The notes under the pieces: generated by a model
Databases searched by the model: none
Told to the model about the DNA's origin: nothing
What the model saw: the letters and a program-made list of their open reading frames with translations, nothing else
Assembly: GCF_947495995.1 (NCBI RefSeq)
Contig: NZ_CANMAX010000005.1
Coordinates: 1 to 64,000 of the forward strand
Reading direction: 5' to 3'
Length of the DNA: 64,000 nucleotides
Source: an uncultured Tenacibaculum sp.
GTDB taxonomy: Bacteria; Bacteroidota; Bacteroidia; Flavobacteriales; Flavobacteriaceae
Translations under genes and position numbers: made by a program
Shown: in pieces, positions 45,914 to 56,000 of the stretch
Layout: each line of letters starts with the position of its first letter
How positions within the stretch are numbered: the stretch's first letter is position 1

Positions 45914-47211
45914 TTATCATTTTCAAATGAATATTTATTCTTGTGTTTATAAGGCCTAATAATAAGTCTTGTTTCTCTATCAAATCGTATATAATTGTAC
46001 ATCCAATTCAAGAAAACCACAGCTTTATTCCTAAAACCAATTAGAGAAAACAAATGTACGATCATCCACACAAACCAAGCGAAAACTCCTTGAAATTTCC
46101 ATTTTGGTAAATCTACAACAGCTTTATTTCTACCAATAGTTGCCATCGAACCTTTGTCGTTATACACAAAAGGTTTCATTTGTTTCCCTTTTAAATGCAA
46201 TAAGATATTTTTCGCCAATAACTTTCCTTGTTGAATAGCCGGTTGAGCCATCATAGGATGACCATAAGGATAATCTTCAGAATTCATACAAGCTACATCT
46301 CCAATCGCAAATACCGTATCATGATTCGCTACTCTATTAAATTCATCAACCTTATACCTTTCTGCTCGTTCTACAACACAACCAGCTTCTAACCCATCAA
46401 TTGAAGCTCCTTTAACTCCTGCTGCCCATATTACCGTACTAGCTTTAAAATGATCTTCACCATTTGTTGTTATTGTATCTCCATCATAATTTAAAACCCT
46501 AAGGTTTTTCCACACATCAACTCCTAATTTAATAAGAAAGTCTTCTGCTTTTTCTGAAGCTTGTTTACTCATTCCTTTTAAAAGACAATCAGCTCCTTGA
46601 ATCAAATTGATTTTCATCAAACGGATATCTAAATCCGGATAATCTTTAGGTAGAATTTCTTTCTTCATTTCCGCTAAAGCACCCGCTAATTCAACTCCAG
46701 TCGGACCACCACCTACAATAACAAAATTCATAAGTTTTGTTCGCTCTTCTAAATCTGACGTTAACAATGCTTCTTCGAAATTTTCTAATATTAAACTTCT
46801 AATATTTAAAGACTGTGGAATAGATTTCATTTCCATCGTATGTCTTTTAATATTTGTGTTTCCGAAGAAGTTTGTTGTTGAACCTGTTGCAATAACTAAG
46901 TAATCGTAAGATAGGCTTCCTATAGAAGTAGACACCTGTTTTTCTTCTGCATTTATATCTGTTACTTCTGCTAACCTGAAATAAAAGTTTTCTACATCGT
47001 TGAATCTTTTTCTAAGCGGAAAAGCAATACTGTCTGGCTCTAAACCTCCTGTAGCAACTTGGTATAATAAAGGTTGAAATGTATGATAATTATGTTTATC
47101 TAAAAGAACAACTTGAAGTTCTTTATCTTCTAAACCTCTTGCTGCAGCCAACCCTGCAAAACCTCCACCAATTATAACAACTCGCGGAAAGCTGGTTTGA
47201 GGTATATTCAT
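45910..47211 (-). CDS. Type II NADH dehydrogenase-like FAD oxidoreductase
   Basis: 433 residues with two Rossmann motifs: IIGGGFAGLAAARGL near the N-terminus (FAD) and VIVGGGPTGVELAGALAEM about 160-180 (NADH). YNHTFQPLLYQVATGGL-like lines (HNYHTFQPLLYQVATGGL), FAIGDVA with a CMN segment and a C-terminal hydrophobic amphipathic region (FAWFVWMIVHLFSLIGFRNKAVVFLNW) match NDH-2, which passes electrons from NADH to quinone without proton pumping at the inner membrane. No neighbours reinforce it. Confidence 0.92.
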   Translation of the reverse strand: MNIPQTSFPRVVIIGGGFAGLAAARGLEDKELQVVLLDKHNYHTFQPLLYQVATGGLEPDSIAFPLRKRFNDVENFYFRLAEVTDINAEEKQVSTSIGSLSYDYLVIATGSTTNFFGNTNIKRHTMEMKSIPQSLNIRSLILENFEEALLTSDLEERTKLMNFVIVGGGPTGVELAGALAEMKKEILPKDYPDLDIRLMKINLIQGADCLLKGMSKQASEKAEDFLIKLGVDVWKNLRVLNYDGDTITTNGEDHFKASTVIWAAGVKGASIDGLEAGCVVERAERYKVDEFNRVANHDTVFAIGDVACMNSEDYPYGHPMMAQPAIQQGKLLAKNILLHLKGKQMKPFVYNDKGSMATIGRNKAVVDLPKWKFQGVFAWFVWMIVHLFSLIGFRNKAVVFLNWMYNYIRFDRETRLIIRPYKHKNKYSFENDK

Positions 47212-47380
47212 ATGGTAATTTTTTATATCAAAGTAGATTGTAATAACAAATTTAAATAAAAGTTTTCTTTTTACATTTTATTTTCTTCTAACAAAATCAA
47301 GATGAACATAGTATCAAAAATGTCGTTTTATCAAGAATTAAAAAAGGGGTTTTTATAGAGACTTTCATCTAATATTTTTA

Positions 47381-47388
47381 TAGCTTTG
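47381..47388 (+). promoter_or_regulatory. -7 box before the 142-residue gene
   Basis: TAGCTTTG, exact TAnnTTTG, 29 bp before the ATG at 47418. Confidence 0.45.
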
Positions 47389-47417
47389 TCTTAACTAAGA
47401 AATAACAACATAGCTTT

Positions 47418-47846
47418 ATGTTTTCTATTTTTAAGAAGAAGAAACAGAAATACTTTATTATTAACTGTAACACAGACAGTGTTTTAATAAACGGAACTCC
47501 ATTAAGTTTTCCAACAAACTACAATACTCTTGTAGAAGTTTTAGGTGAACCTTCACGTACAATTAGCACAACTAAAGAATATATAATCTGGGACGATTAT
47601 GGCTTTGCTTGTAGCTTAAAAGATAGTGATGAAATTGTCGCAATAAACGTATACCAAGGTAACAACATTAGCGAATATGTTCCTAAAAAACCTTATACAG
47701 GGACATTATTTTTTGAAGATGACGATATTACATTTAATGAATTTAGTAAAATCGGACTTGGTAAAATTGCTATCCTTAGATTAGGTAGCGAAAATGAAAC
47801 TAGGTTTGGTTTTAGTATAGGTGTAAACAACGACTACAAAGCTTAA
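47418..47846 (+). CDS. Hypothetical protein
   Basis: 142 residues, soluble; KKKKQKYFIINCNTDSVLINGT, FPTNYNTLVEVLGEPSRTI and YIIWDDYGFACSLKDSDEIV suggest an alpha/beta fold of the DUF7738-like type seen in flavobacteria, but I cannot confirm the family. Its 3' end overlaps the 3' end of the XRE regulator gene by 4 bp (convergent), so the two cannot be expressed without antisense overlap. Confidence 0.55.
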   Translation: MFSIFKKKKQKYFIINCNTDSVLINGTPLSFPTNYNTLVEVLGEPSRTISTTKEYIIWDDYGFACSLKDSDEIVAINVYQGNNISEYVPKKPYTGTLFFEDDDITFNEFSKIGLGKIAILRLGSENETRFGFSIGVNNDYKA

Positions 47847-48598
47847 CTTCTATTCTTAAGTTTTAGTAATTCTTTCTCTAAGAATAACAATTTGTTTTCC
47901 ACCTCATCCCCCACTTCAGGTAATCTTCTGATAAAAGAATATTTGGCCAGCCAAAGTTCTTTTAATACAGATTTAGAGAATATTTTCTCTTCTATATTTT
48001 TGTGCTCTGCTTTTAAAACAACTTGATCTGAGATAAAGTAAATTTTTCTTACTATCACTTCATCTTCTAAAACAGCAATTACTACTTCTCCATTTCCATA
48101 GGAATCAATGTCATCTAACTCAATATATTCACCAATAATAACATCTTTTGGATACAAACCTTTATCATGGTCTGTCATTTCCAAATTTGTAACAGTAAAA
48201 GCTCTTAATTTCTTGTCTTCTTCAACAGGCAAACTCAGTTTTGGCAAATCTTCAATAAACTTTGCATTGTTATAGTGTTTACCATACTTGGTTATTTTTT
48301 GTTCAGAAACATAAGGAATAACAGCTAACGTTTCTTTCTCTAAATTATCTACAGTTAAGATTAGATCTTCTTTAAAGCGTAATAATTCATTAACCGTTAA
48401 ATCAGAAGTTAGCAAACTATCTATTGAAATGCTAAAATAATTAGCAATCTTTATTATAGTATCTATTTTAGGCTCACTTCTACCTTCTTCATATGCACCA
48501 AGGGTTGCACGTTTTAAATCAAACAATTCTGCGAAAGATTTTTGACTTAATCCTTTTACTCCTCTAATTTTTTTAATGTTTCTACCGAAAAAAGACAT
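47843..48598 (-). CDS. XRE-type regulator with S24/LexA-like C-terminal domain
   Basis: 251 residues: an N-terminal HTH_3 (IKKIRGVKGLSQKSFAELFDLKRATLGAYEEGRSEPKI, residues 9-46), a linker, then a S24-peptidase-like domain (FTVTNLEMTDHDKGLYPKDVIIGEYIEL ... GEVVIAVLEDEVIVRKIYF). LexA-type auto-cleavage residues are not obvious (no clear Ala-Gly site and Ser/Lys pair), so it may be a non-cleaving ligand- or redox-responsive relative. Divergent from the chaperone/PspA/flotillin operon; repeated [T/A]GCTAAT motifs sit between them and are its probable operators. Confidence 0.8.
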   Translation of the reverse strand: MSFFGRNIKKIRGVKGLSQKSFAELFDLKRATLGAYEEGRSEPKIDTIIKIANYFSISIDSLLTSDLTVNELLRFKEDLILTVDNLEKETLAVIPYVSEQKITKYGKHYNNAKFIEDLPKLSLPVEEDKKLRAFTVTNLEMTDHDKGLYPKDVIIGEYIELDDIDSYGNGEVVIAVLEDEVIVRKIYFISDQVVLKAEHKNIEEKIFSKSVLKELWLAKYSFIRRLPEVGDEVENKLLFLEKELLKLKNRS

Positions 48599-48602
48599 GT
48601 TT

Positions 48603-48684
48603 TGCTAATTTAATTTGCAAATATTAAAATTATTTGTATCTTTACACTAACAATATTAGCTAATAAAAACCAATATTGCTAATT
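48603..48684 (+). promoter_or_regulatory. Divergent promoter with repeated [T/A]GCTAAT operators
   Basis: Rightward promoter: TTTG (48615-48618), 19-bp spacer, TATCTTTA (48638-48645), a near-consensus Bacteroidetes pair. Operator-like motifs: TTGCTAAT / inverted ATTTGCAA (48603-48621, overlapping -33), ATTAGCTAAT, a perfect palindrome (48656-48665), and TTGCTAAT (48677-48684). The last two form a direct repeat CAATATT(A)GCTAAT about 20 bp apart. A fourth TTGCTAAT overlaps the start of the first gene (48817-48824). Confidence 0.55.
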
Positions 48685-48822
48685 TTTCTAGAAAAAAAGG
48701 TCGCTAAACTATTAACTATTTTATTATGATTCTATTAACTTTACACTTTGCAGTATTTGTGGTTTCCACTATTGCTTAAGAAAATATCAATTACATAACT
48801 ATCTAACTATAACGAATTGCTA

Positions 48823-49218
48823 ATGAACATTCACTTTAATAAAACAAAAAACTTTTTATTAGAATTAAACTTTACAATTAGTAAAGAAATCGAAACTGAT
48901 GGGATTTTTGTTATTGAAAAAGAGAATTTTGGAATTAAAAACTTAATCATAGGTGTTGCATATCCTATACTAGTCATGGAACAATTTATATTTAAAGCAA
49001 CACAACCTAATGAAGCAATGTTTAGAGCATTACTTCAAAAAAACAGAGATATAATTCATGGAGCTTTTGTACTCGATGAAACAGGTGAACGTGTCATTTT
49101 TAGAGACACACTACAATTAGAAAATTTAGATATTAATGAATTAGAAGCCAGCTTAAACTCGTTAAGTTTATTACTTAGCGAATATTCTGAGCAGATCATT
49201 AATTTCTCAAAATATTAG
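48823..49218 (+). CDS. YbjN/type III chaperone-like small protein
   Basis: 131 residues from the ATG 48823 (two codons upstream is a TTG inside an operator-like motif). The pattern (MNIHFNKTKNFLLELNFTI, VLMEQFIF-like VMEQFIFKAT, FRALLQKNRDIIHGAFVLDE, ELEASLNSLSLLLSEYSEQI) recalls the YbjN/CesT-like chaperone fold, annotated elsewhere as molecular chaperone Tir-like. In related systems such a protein precedes pspA. First gene of the operon. Confidence 0.65.
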   Translation: MNIHFNKTKNFLLELNFTISKEIETDGIFVIEKENFGIKNLIIGVAYPILVMEQFIFKATQPNEAMFRALLQKNRDIIHGAFVLDETGERVIFRDTLQLENLDINELEASLNSLSLLLSEYSEQIINFSKY

Positions 49219-49223
49219 AAATT

Positions 49224-49931
49224 ATGAATTTTTTTAAACGACTTTTTAAAATAGGACAAGCTGAAGCAAATGCTGCCATAGATAACATGGAAGATCCTAT
49301 AAAAATGACAGAACAAGGAATACGTGATTTACGCGTAGATCTTGAAAAATCATTAGAATCTTTAGCCCAAGTGAAAGCTCTTGCAATTAGAGCAAAGAAC
49401 GACATTGATGAATTCACTACTAAAGCTAATGATTACGAACAAAAAGCAATGTTAGTGCTTACAAAAGCTAAAAATGGAGAATTAGAATTTAATGAAGCAG
49501 ATGAATTAGCAAAACAAGCATTAATTAAAAAAGAAGAGATACATTTGCAGATAGAACATGCAAAGAGTGAAGCTACTAATTTCGATACTTCTGTAGCGCA
49601 ATTAGAAGGAAATGTTCAAGAAATTAAAAGCACAATTAGCAAATGGGAAAATGAATTAAAAACCCTTAAAGCTCGTGTAAAAGTTTCTAAAGCAACAAAA
49701 AATCTAAACAAGCAAATGGCTGAAATGGACAGTACAGGAACCGTTGCTATGTTAGAAAGAATGAAAGAAAAAGTACAACAAGAGGAAGCTTTAGCTGAAG
49801 CCTATGGTGATTTATCTAAATCATCAAAAACTATAGACCAAAAGCTAAACGAACTTACAGACACAAAAAACAAAACAGCTGAAGATAATTTAGCACAACT
49901 AAAAAAACAATTAGGATTTAACGACGAATAA
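49224..49931 (+). CDS. pspA: PspA/IM30 family membrane-stress protein
   Basis: 235 residues, almost entirely helical coiled coil, with the PspA hallmark start FFKRLFKIGQAEANAAIDNMEDP(I), an amphipathic helix that binds stressed membranes, and the QGIRDLRVDLEKSLESLAQVKA segment. PspA/Vipp1 proteins form ESCRT-III-like rods and protect the inner membrane. No pspF or pspB/C in the window; the neighbours here are flotillin and AAA genes instead. Confidence 0.92.
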   Translation: MNFFKRLFKIGQAEANAAIDNMEDPIKMTEQGIRDLRVDLEKSLESLAQVKALAIRAKNDIDEFTTKANDYEQKAMLVLTKAKNGELEFNEADELAKQALIKKEEIHLQIEHAKSEATNFDTSVAQLEGNVQEIKSTISKWENELKTLKARVKVSKATKNLNKQMAEMDSTGTVAMLERMKEKVQQEEALAEAYGDLSKSSKTIDQKLNELTDTKNKTAEDNLAQLKKQLGFNDE

Positions 49932-49947
49932 ATTTTATTAACTAGCT

Positions 49948-50706
49948 ATGACACTAACAGACATTGTATTTTCTGATGTAAACATCACATTAACCATTCT
50001 TTTAATTCTACTTTTGACTTATTGGCTTATTACCATGATCTCAGGTGTAGACTTCGATTTAGATGTTGATGTAGACGTGGATATAGATGTCGATGTAGAT
50101 GCAGATATTGATGTAGACGTAGATTCTAATATAGGGACTGGTATTGAAGGAAGCGATATTGACTTTCATGATGTAGCTAATACAGAAGTTAATCAAGAAG
50201 ATATTGTAGGTAAAAGAAGAAAACCTTTAAAATGGTGGCAGGTACTATTAATCTACTTCAACTTTGTTGGTTTACCATTTATGTTCACATTTACATCGTG
50301 GATTTTCATATGGTGGCTTATAACTACTTTAGGTACAACAATTACTCATAGCTATAATAGCACTTTTGGCTTCATTATAATGTTAGGAAGTTTTTTCCCT
50401 TCATTATTTGTTACTAAAATCTTCACTACTCCTTTTAAAGCGTTTTTTAAAAATCTTAATCAGGATGGAGATGCACCAGCAGAAATTATTGGACGAAAAG
50501 GAACAAGTTTATCTAAAATATCTGATAAAAAGTTAGGAAGAGCTGAAATTAAAGTAGATGGAAATACACTTAATATCAACATAAAATCTTTAGATGGAAA
50601 AGAAATAAGTTTTAATTCTCAGATATTAATTATAAAACAAAGCAACGATAAACTATTCTACTATGCACAAGAATATAAAACAGATAGCATAGATATAAAC
50701 TTTTAA
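49948..50706 (+). CDS. YqiJ-like membrane protein with OB-fold domain
   Basis: 252 residues: a first membrane helix (ITLTILLILLLTYWLITMISG), then an acidic stretch in which Asp alternates with Val (residues about 33-61, DFDLDVDVDVDIDVDVDADI...), then two further helices (LLIYFNFVGLPFMFTFTSWIFIWW; FGFIIMLGSFFPSLFVTKIF) and a C-terminal OB-like beta domain (GRKGTSLSKISDKKLGRAEIKVDGNTLNI). Layout matches YqiJ, which in E. coli pairs with the flotillin YqiK. 50 bp before the flotillin gene. Confidence 0.8.
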   Translation: MTLTDIVFSDVNITLTILLILLLTYWLITMISGVDFDLDVDVDVDIDVDVDADIDVDVDSNIGTGIEGSDIDFHDVANTEVNQEDIVGKRRKPLKWWQVLLIYFNFVGLPFMFTFTSWIFIWWLITTLGTTITHSYNSTFGFIIMLGSFFPSLFVTKIFTTPFKAFFKNLNQDGDAPAEIIGRKGTSLSKISDKKLGRAEIKVDGNTLNINIKSLDGKEISFNSQILIIKQSNDKLFYYAQEYKTDSIDINF

Positions 50707-50755
50707 AAAATTAAATTTACAACAAATAAAAATCAATAAAAACTAATTAATTACT

Positions 50756-52825
50756 ATGACAGATTCAATTATTCAACTTTTAAGTGTTGGCATTGGTATA
50801 ATACTATTCATTATTATAGTATACTTTGCAATTATTGCAATGTTTTACAAGAAAGTACCACAAGGAGAAGCCTTAGTTCGTACTGGATTTAAAGGAACAA
50901 AAGTAGCAACCGATAGAGGTATGTATGTGGTTCCTGTTTTTCACCGTGTTGAAATCATGGATATTTCTGTAAAGAAAATTCAAATTGAACGTATTGGAGA
51001 TGACGGACTAGTTTGTAAAGACAACATGCGTGCAGATATTAAAGTAGCTTTCTTCGTTCGTGTTAACAATGAAGTAGATTTTATTAAAATGGTGGCTCAA
51101 ACTATTGGTTGTGAAAGAGCCTCTGATATAGAAACTTTAGAAGAATTATTTGAAGCAAAATTCTCAGAAGCTTTAAAAACCGTAGGTAAAAAGTTTGATT
51201 TTACCGAATTATATGAAGCTAGACGTGAATTTAGAGATGAAATCGTTGATATTATTGGTACAGATTTAAATGGGTATACTCTTGAAGATTGTGCGATTGA
51301 CTATTTAGAACAAACTCCTGTTAGTTTCTTAAAAGCAGACAATATTTTAGATGCTCAAGGTATCAAGAAAATTACTGAGTTAACAGCCGAACAAAATATT
51401 CAAGCTAACTTAATTAAAAGAGACGAAGAAAAAGTAATTCGTAAACAAGATGTTGAAGCTCGTGAAGCAATCTTAGAATTAGATAAGCAATTAGCTGAAA
51501 AAGAAGAACAACAAAAGCGTGAAATTGCAAATATTAAAGCTCGTGAAGAAGCAGAAACTTTAAAAGTTGCTGAAGAAGAACGTTTAAAATCTGAAAGTGC
51601 AAGAATCGCAACTGAAGAAAAATTACAAGTAGCTGAAGAAAATAAACAACGTCAAGTTATTGTTGCTGAGAAAAATAAATTACGTACAGATGCTGTAGAG
51701 GGTGAAAGAGTAGAAAAAGACAGAATGTTAGAAGCTACAGAAAGAGAGCGTATTGTAACTTTAGCACAAATAGAAAAAGAGAAAGTTGTTGAAGTAGAAA
51801 AGAAAAACATTCAAGATGTGATTCGTGATCGCGTAATGTTAGAGAAAGGTGTGGTTGAAGAGCAAGAAAACATGAAAGATATCGAAGCTTTCAAAACTGC
51901 AGATCGTGAGAAACAAGTTAAAATAACTATTGCAGAAGCTAACGCAGAAGAAGCATTAATTAGAACAATTAAACAAGCAGAAGCTCAAAAAGAAGCTGCA
52001 AAGCAAAAAGCTGAAGAGATTAATATTGAAGCTCAAGCTCAAAAAGAAGCTAGTGAAAAAGAAGCAGAAGCTCGTAAAACATTAGCAGAAGCAACAGCTA
52101 AAGAAGAAGCTACAATTGGTATGTCTGAAGCACAAGTGATGCATGCTAAAGCAGATGCTAATGAACGTCAAGGATTAGTAGAAGCTACAATTATTGAGAA
52201 GAAAGCAAAAGCTGAAGCTGCAGGAATTTTAGCAAAAGCTGAAGCTGTTAAAGAAGAAGGTTTAGCTGAAGCACAAGTAATAAAAGAAAAAGCAATTGCA
52301 GATGCTGCTGGTATCGAAGAGAAAGCTGAAGCAATGAAGAAATTAGACGGTGTTGGTAAAGAGCATGAAGAGTTCAAGTTACGTTTAGAGAAAGAATTAC
52401 AAGTAGACTTAGCTCAAATTCAAATCCAGAAAGATATCGCAGATGCACAAGCACAAGTTATTGGTGATGCATTAAGAGCTGCTAATATTGATATCGTTGG
52501 TGGAGAAACAATGTTCTTCGATCAAATTATCGGACAAATCACTAAGGCTAAAGGAATCGATAGATTAGTTCAACATAGTGACAACATTCAAGATGTAAAA
52601 GATGCTATTTTAGGTAGCGATGATGTTAAAGGAAACTTATTAGAAAAAGTAAAAGATTTCGCTAACCAATACGGAATCTCTTCTGAAGACATCAAAAACT
52701 TAACAGTAGCTAATCTTTTAATGGACTTAAAAGATAGAGCAAACACTTCTGATGAAGAAGGATTATTCAGTAACCTTTTCAACCTTGCTAAAGGATTAGG
52801 ATTATCTGATAAGAAATTATCTTAA
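50756..52825 (+). CDS. Flotillin-like (YqiK/SPFH) protein
   Basis: 689 residues: an N-terminal membrane helix (IGIILFIIIVYFAIIAMFY), an SPFH/PHB domain (about 30-215; YKKVPQGEALVRTGF, KVAFFVRVNNEVDFIKMVAQTIG), a long charged coiled coil rich in Ala, Glu, Lys (about 215-560) and a helical C-terminus ending GLFSNLFNLAKGLGLSDKKLS. Flotillins scaffold membrane microdomains. It is the last gene before an intrinsic terminator and completes the YqiJ-YqiK pair. Confidence 0.92.
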   Translation: MTDSIIQLLSVGIGIILFIIIVYFAIIAMFYKKVPQGEALVRTGFKGTKVATDRGMYVVPVFHRVEIMDISVKKIQIERIGDDGLVCKDNMRADIKVAFFVRVNNEVDFIKMVAQTIGCERASDIETLEELFEAKFSEALKTVGKKFDFTELYEARREFRDEIVDIIGTDLNGYTLEDCAIDYLEQTPVSFLKADNILDAQGIKKITELTAEQNIQANLIKRDEEKVIRKQDVEAREAILELDKQLAEKEEQQKREIANIKAREEAETLKVAEEERLKSESARIATEEKLQVAEENKQRQVIVAEKNKLRTDAVEGERVEKDRMLEATERERIVTLAQIEKEKVVEVEKKNIQDVIRDRVMLEKGVVEEQENMKDIEAFKTADREKQVKITIAEANAEEALIRTIKQAEAQKEAAKQKAEEINIEAQAQKEASEKEAEARKTLAEATAKEEATIGMSEAQVMHAKADANERQGLVEATIIEKKAKAEAAGILAKAEAVKEEGLAEAQVIKEKAIADAAGIEEKAEAMKKLDGVGKEHEEFKLRLEKELQVDLAQIQIQKDIADAQAQVIGDALRAANIDIVGGETMFFDQIIGQITKAKGIDRLVQHSDNIQDVKDAILGSDDVKGNLLEKVKDFANQYGISSEDIKNLTVANLLMDLKDRANTSDEEGLFSNLFNLAKGLGLSDKKLS

Positions 52826-52836
52826 TAAATAGAAAT

Positions 52837-52872
52837 AAGAGTCTAGTTATAAGATACTAGACTCTTTCTTTT
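52837..52872 (+). terminator. Intrinsic terminator after flotillin
   Basis: AAGAGTCTAGT (52837-52847) / ACTAGACTCTT (52856-52866) with an 8-nt loop and a T-rich tail. So the AAA gene downstream needs read-through or its own promoter. Confidence 0.85.
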
Positions 52873-52905
52873 TTAGATATATAAATCTAAAAAGGTTTAA
52901 AATAT

Positions 52906-53001
52906 AAAATTGTCATTCCGATCGAGGTACGAATAAAAGAATCTGTGAATATATAAACAGATTACTTCTTTACACTGCGTTTCAATCGCAATGACAATTT
53001 T
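52906..53001. repeat. Palindromic interspersed repeat (REP/MITE-like)
   Basis: A 96-bp element bounded by perfect 12-bp inverted repeats AAAATTGTCATT / AATGACAATTTT. Its interior (GTCATTCCGATCGAGGTACG, an AATCTG core and a mirrored AGATTACTTCTTTACACTGC segment) follows the plan of short palindromic elements scattered through many Flavobacteria genomes. It lies between the flotillin terminator and the AAA gene. Confidence 0.65.
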
Positions 53002-53063
53002 CTTTTAAAACCATACTTATAGTAAGTTCTACACATTCCACTCGAATTGACACAAAAAAATAC

Positions 53064-56000
53064 ATGGAAAACCAAAACAATCAACAATTAGACGGAGGAA
53101 CATATGAAATCATTCAAGGTAGATTGCAAAAACAAAAGCAAGAACTACAAGATCGATTACATAAGCTAAATGATGCTAGAAAACATGTTTTTGGTAATAT
53201 AGAAACCAAATTAATTGCTAACGATAGAATAAACACTGAAAATAACTGTATCGCCAGAGATATTGTTTCTTTTGGAAACATTTCAATCTTTGGATATAAC
53301 GTGCATTTTGGTTTACGTACAGATATTAAACTTTCAGATGTATTTAGTATTTATGAGTTTAAAGAAAATCATTTTCACTTACAGTCTTTAGACATGATCC
53401 ATGATGAAACTTTCATCAGTGATTTCACCAACTTATATAAATACTATAGAAATACCATTTTCTCAAAATTCGCCATCATTGGAAACTATTTACACATGGT
53501 TTTTCAATTAAGCGAAAACACAAAGGATATTAAAACCTTTAAATGGTTAATTAACGATAATCAACTTCAGTATATAGACAACCGTAGTGAACATGAATAC
53601 AAATTCCCTACGCAACATGAATTCAAATGGCAAGAAGTAACTCGTGATATGCATCGTTATGGAACGCATTCCCACATTTCTGTTCTTGACAAAGTTTTTG
53701 TGGAAACCATTGGAGGTGATTTAACCATAAAAATTGAAGACAACACAGACGACGGAAAAGGAATCCTTTCTGAGCCTGTTGAACACATAGATCAAACCTT
53801 AGATGACGGTCAGTTTCGCTATGGTGATTTAGGAAACTTAATCACTTTAGAAATCAAACCTTTCCAGGAAGATCCTCGTTACTTCGTGTACAATCATAAA
53901 CTACAAGAAGTACAACGCATCGAAAGTATTAAAGATACAGCTGTTCAATTACCAGACGGACACGGTATTATTTTTCCTAACGGATATTATTTACAAACTG
54001 GAGAATATAAAATATTCGAAAGTGATGTAAAAGAGGTAAAATTTCAAAAGAAAGTAAGTTCTCCAAACGGTGAAGATTTCTTATATGTTTTTTACGCAAC
54101 AATCCGTGGATTATACGTATTGATGTCGTACAATATTATTGAGCAAGAAGTTAAAACTCCAATTATTTGTAACGGTTTTACCTTACTTGAAAACGGTGAA
54201 TTATGCTACTTTAAAACTGAAAATGAACAAACCAAACATCATGTAGTTCAAATTTGGCAAACTCCATATTTAAAAGGAGATTTTATGCCTTCGCAACATA
54301 CAGATAGCTTACTGTTCAAAATTGGAAATAAAGACATTGTTCGTGCCATGGCAGAATGTCACGAATTAATCAATCTTTTAAACAAAGAAGATAATTACAC
54401 TGGTTTATATAATGATATCGCCAAAATATCCAAAGATATTAACGATACATATTATTGGTTACCAGAAGCAGATACACACCAATTAAATGAACCTATTCTT
54501 CAAATTAACGAAGCAGCAAATGCCGCAATTGAAGAATTTGAAAAAGTAGTTCAGTTAAAAAAACAAGCTTCAAAGGAAACCAAAGAAATTAATAAGAAAT
54601 CAGATGAACTTTTTAGTAAAATAAAAAGTACTTCATTTAAATCTATTGATGATTTTGTTGGATTATTAAGCCAATTAAGAACCTTACGTGGTGAAGTAAT
54701 CAGTTTACACGATGTTCGCTATATCCAAAAAGAACTTTTAGAAGCTTTAGAAGAGCAAGTTGCTGAGCAAAACACATTAATTTCTAAACGTTGTGTACAG
54801 TTTTTATTAAACGATAAAGCATTAGCTCCGTATCATAAACGTGTTGCTGAAAAAGAAGCTTCGTTACCAGAAATTAAGAAAGTAGTTGAAGCGAAAGCTT
54901 TAGAAAAAGAAGTCAATCAAATTACTGCTGATCTAGAAATGCTGATTGATATTGTTTCTAATCTTGAAATAGAAGACACTTCGCAATCAACGAAAATTAT
55001 AGACAATATCTCTTTAATTTTTGCGACGCTAAATCAGTTAAAAGCAGGAATTAAAAACAGCATAAAAAGTTTAGGAAGCTCTGAGGCTAAAGCCGATTTT
55101 GTTGCACAGTTAAAATTAATTGATCAAAGTATTATCAATTATATTGACATGGCTACTACGCCAGAAAAGTGTGATGAGTTTTTAACAAAAACTGCCATTC
55201 AGCTTGAAGAATTAGAAGGAAAATTTGCCGACTTTGAAGAGTTTATTACGCAGATTATAGAAAAACGTGAAGAAATTCATGCCGCTTTCGATACGCGTAA
55301 AAACAACCTTATTGAAAAACGTAACAAGAAAGCAGTGGCATTACAAACTGCTTCTGAACGTATTTTAAAAGGTGTTGAGAAAAAAGCGCAAAGCTTCGAT
55401 ACTATTGAAGACATCAATGGATATTTTGCTGCGGATTTAATGATTAATAAAGTTAGAGACATTATTAATCAGTTACGTGAATTAGACGACGCTGGAAAAG
55501 CAGAAGCTATAGAAACGAAATTAAAAGTTGCTAAAGAAGATGCGCTTCGTAAACTTAAAGATAAACAAGAGTTATACGAAGATGGTGAAAACATCATCAA
55601 ACTTGGTAAACATAAATTCGGAGTTAATAAACAAGTTTTAGATTTAACGATTGTATATAAAAACGAAGAATTATATTATCACTTAACAGGTACTGATTTT
55701 TACGATACTATTGAAAACGATATTTTATTACAATCTAAAAAATATTGGAATCAAGAATTAGTTTCTGAGAATAACGAAATATATCGTGCTGCTTATTTGG
55801 CGTACAAGATTTTTAAAAATATTCCAGAAACTGAATTGATCAATAAAACACAAGAAGAATTATTAACTGTTGTTCAGCAAGAAAGTAGCAACTTATATTC
55901 TGAAGGTTATGTAAAAGGAGTTCATGATAGTGATGCGAGTCAGATTTTACATACATTAGTTCATAAACATCATGAATTAGGACTACTCACCTATTCTCCT

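Noticed and set aside
51375..52400. Possible repeat expansion in the flotillin coiled coil
   Set aside because: The Ala/Glu/Lys periodicity is normal for flotillin coiled coils and is not a DNA-level tandem repeat.
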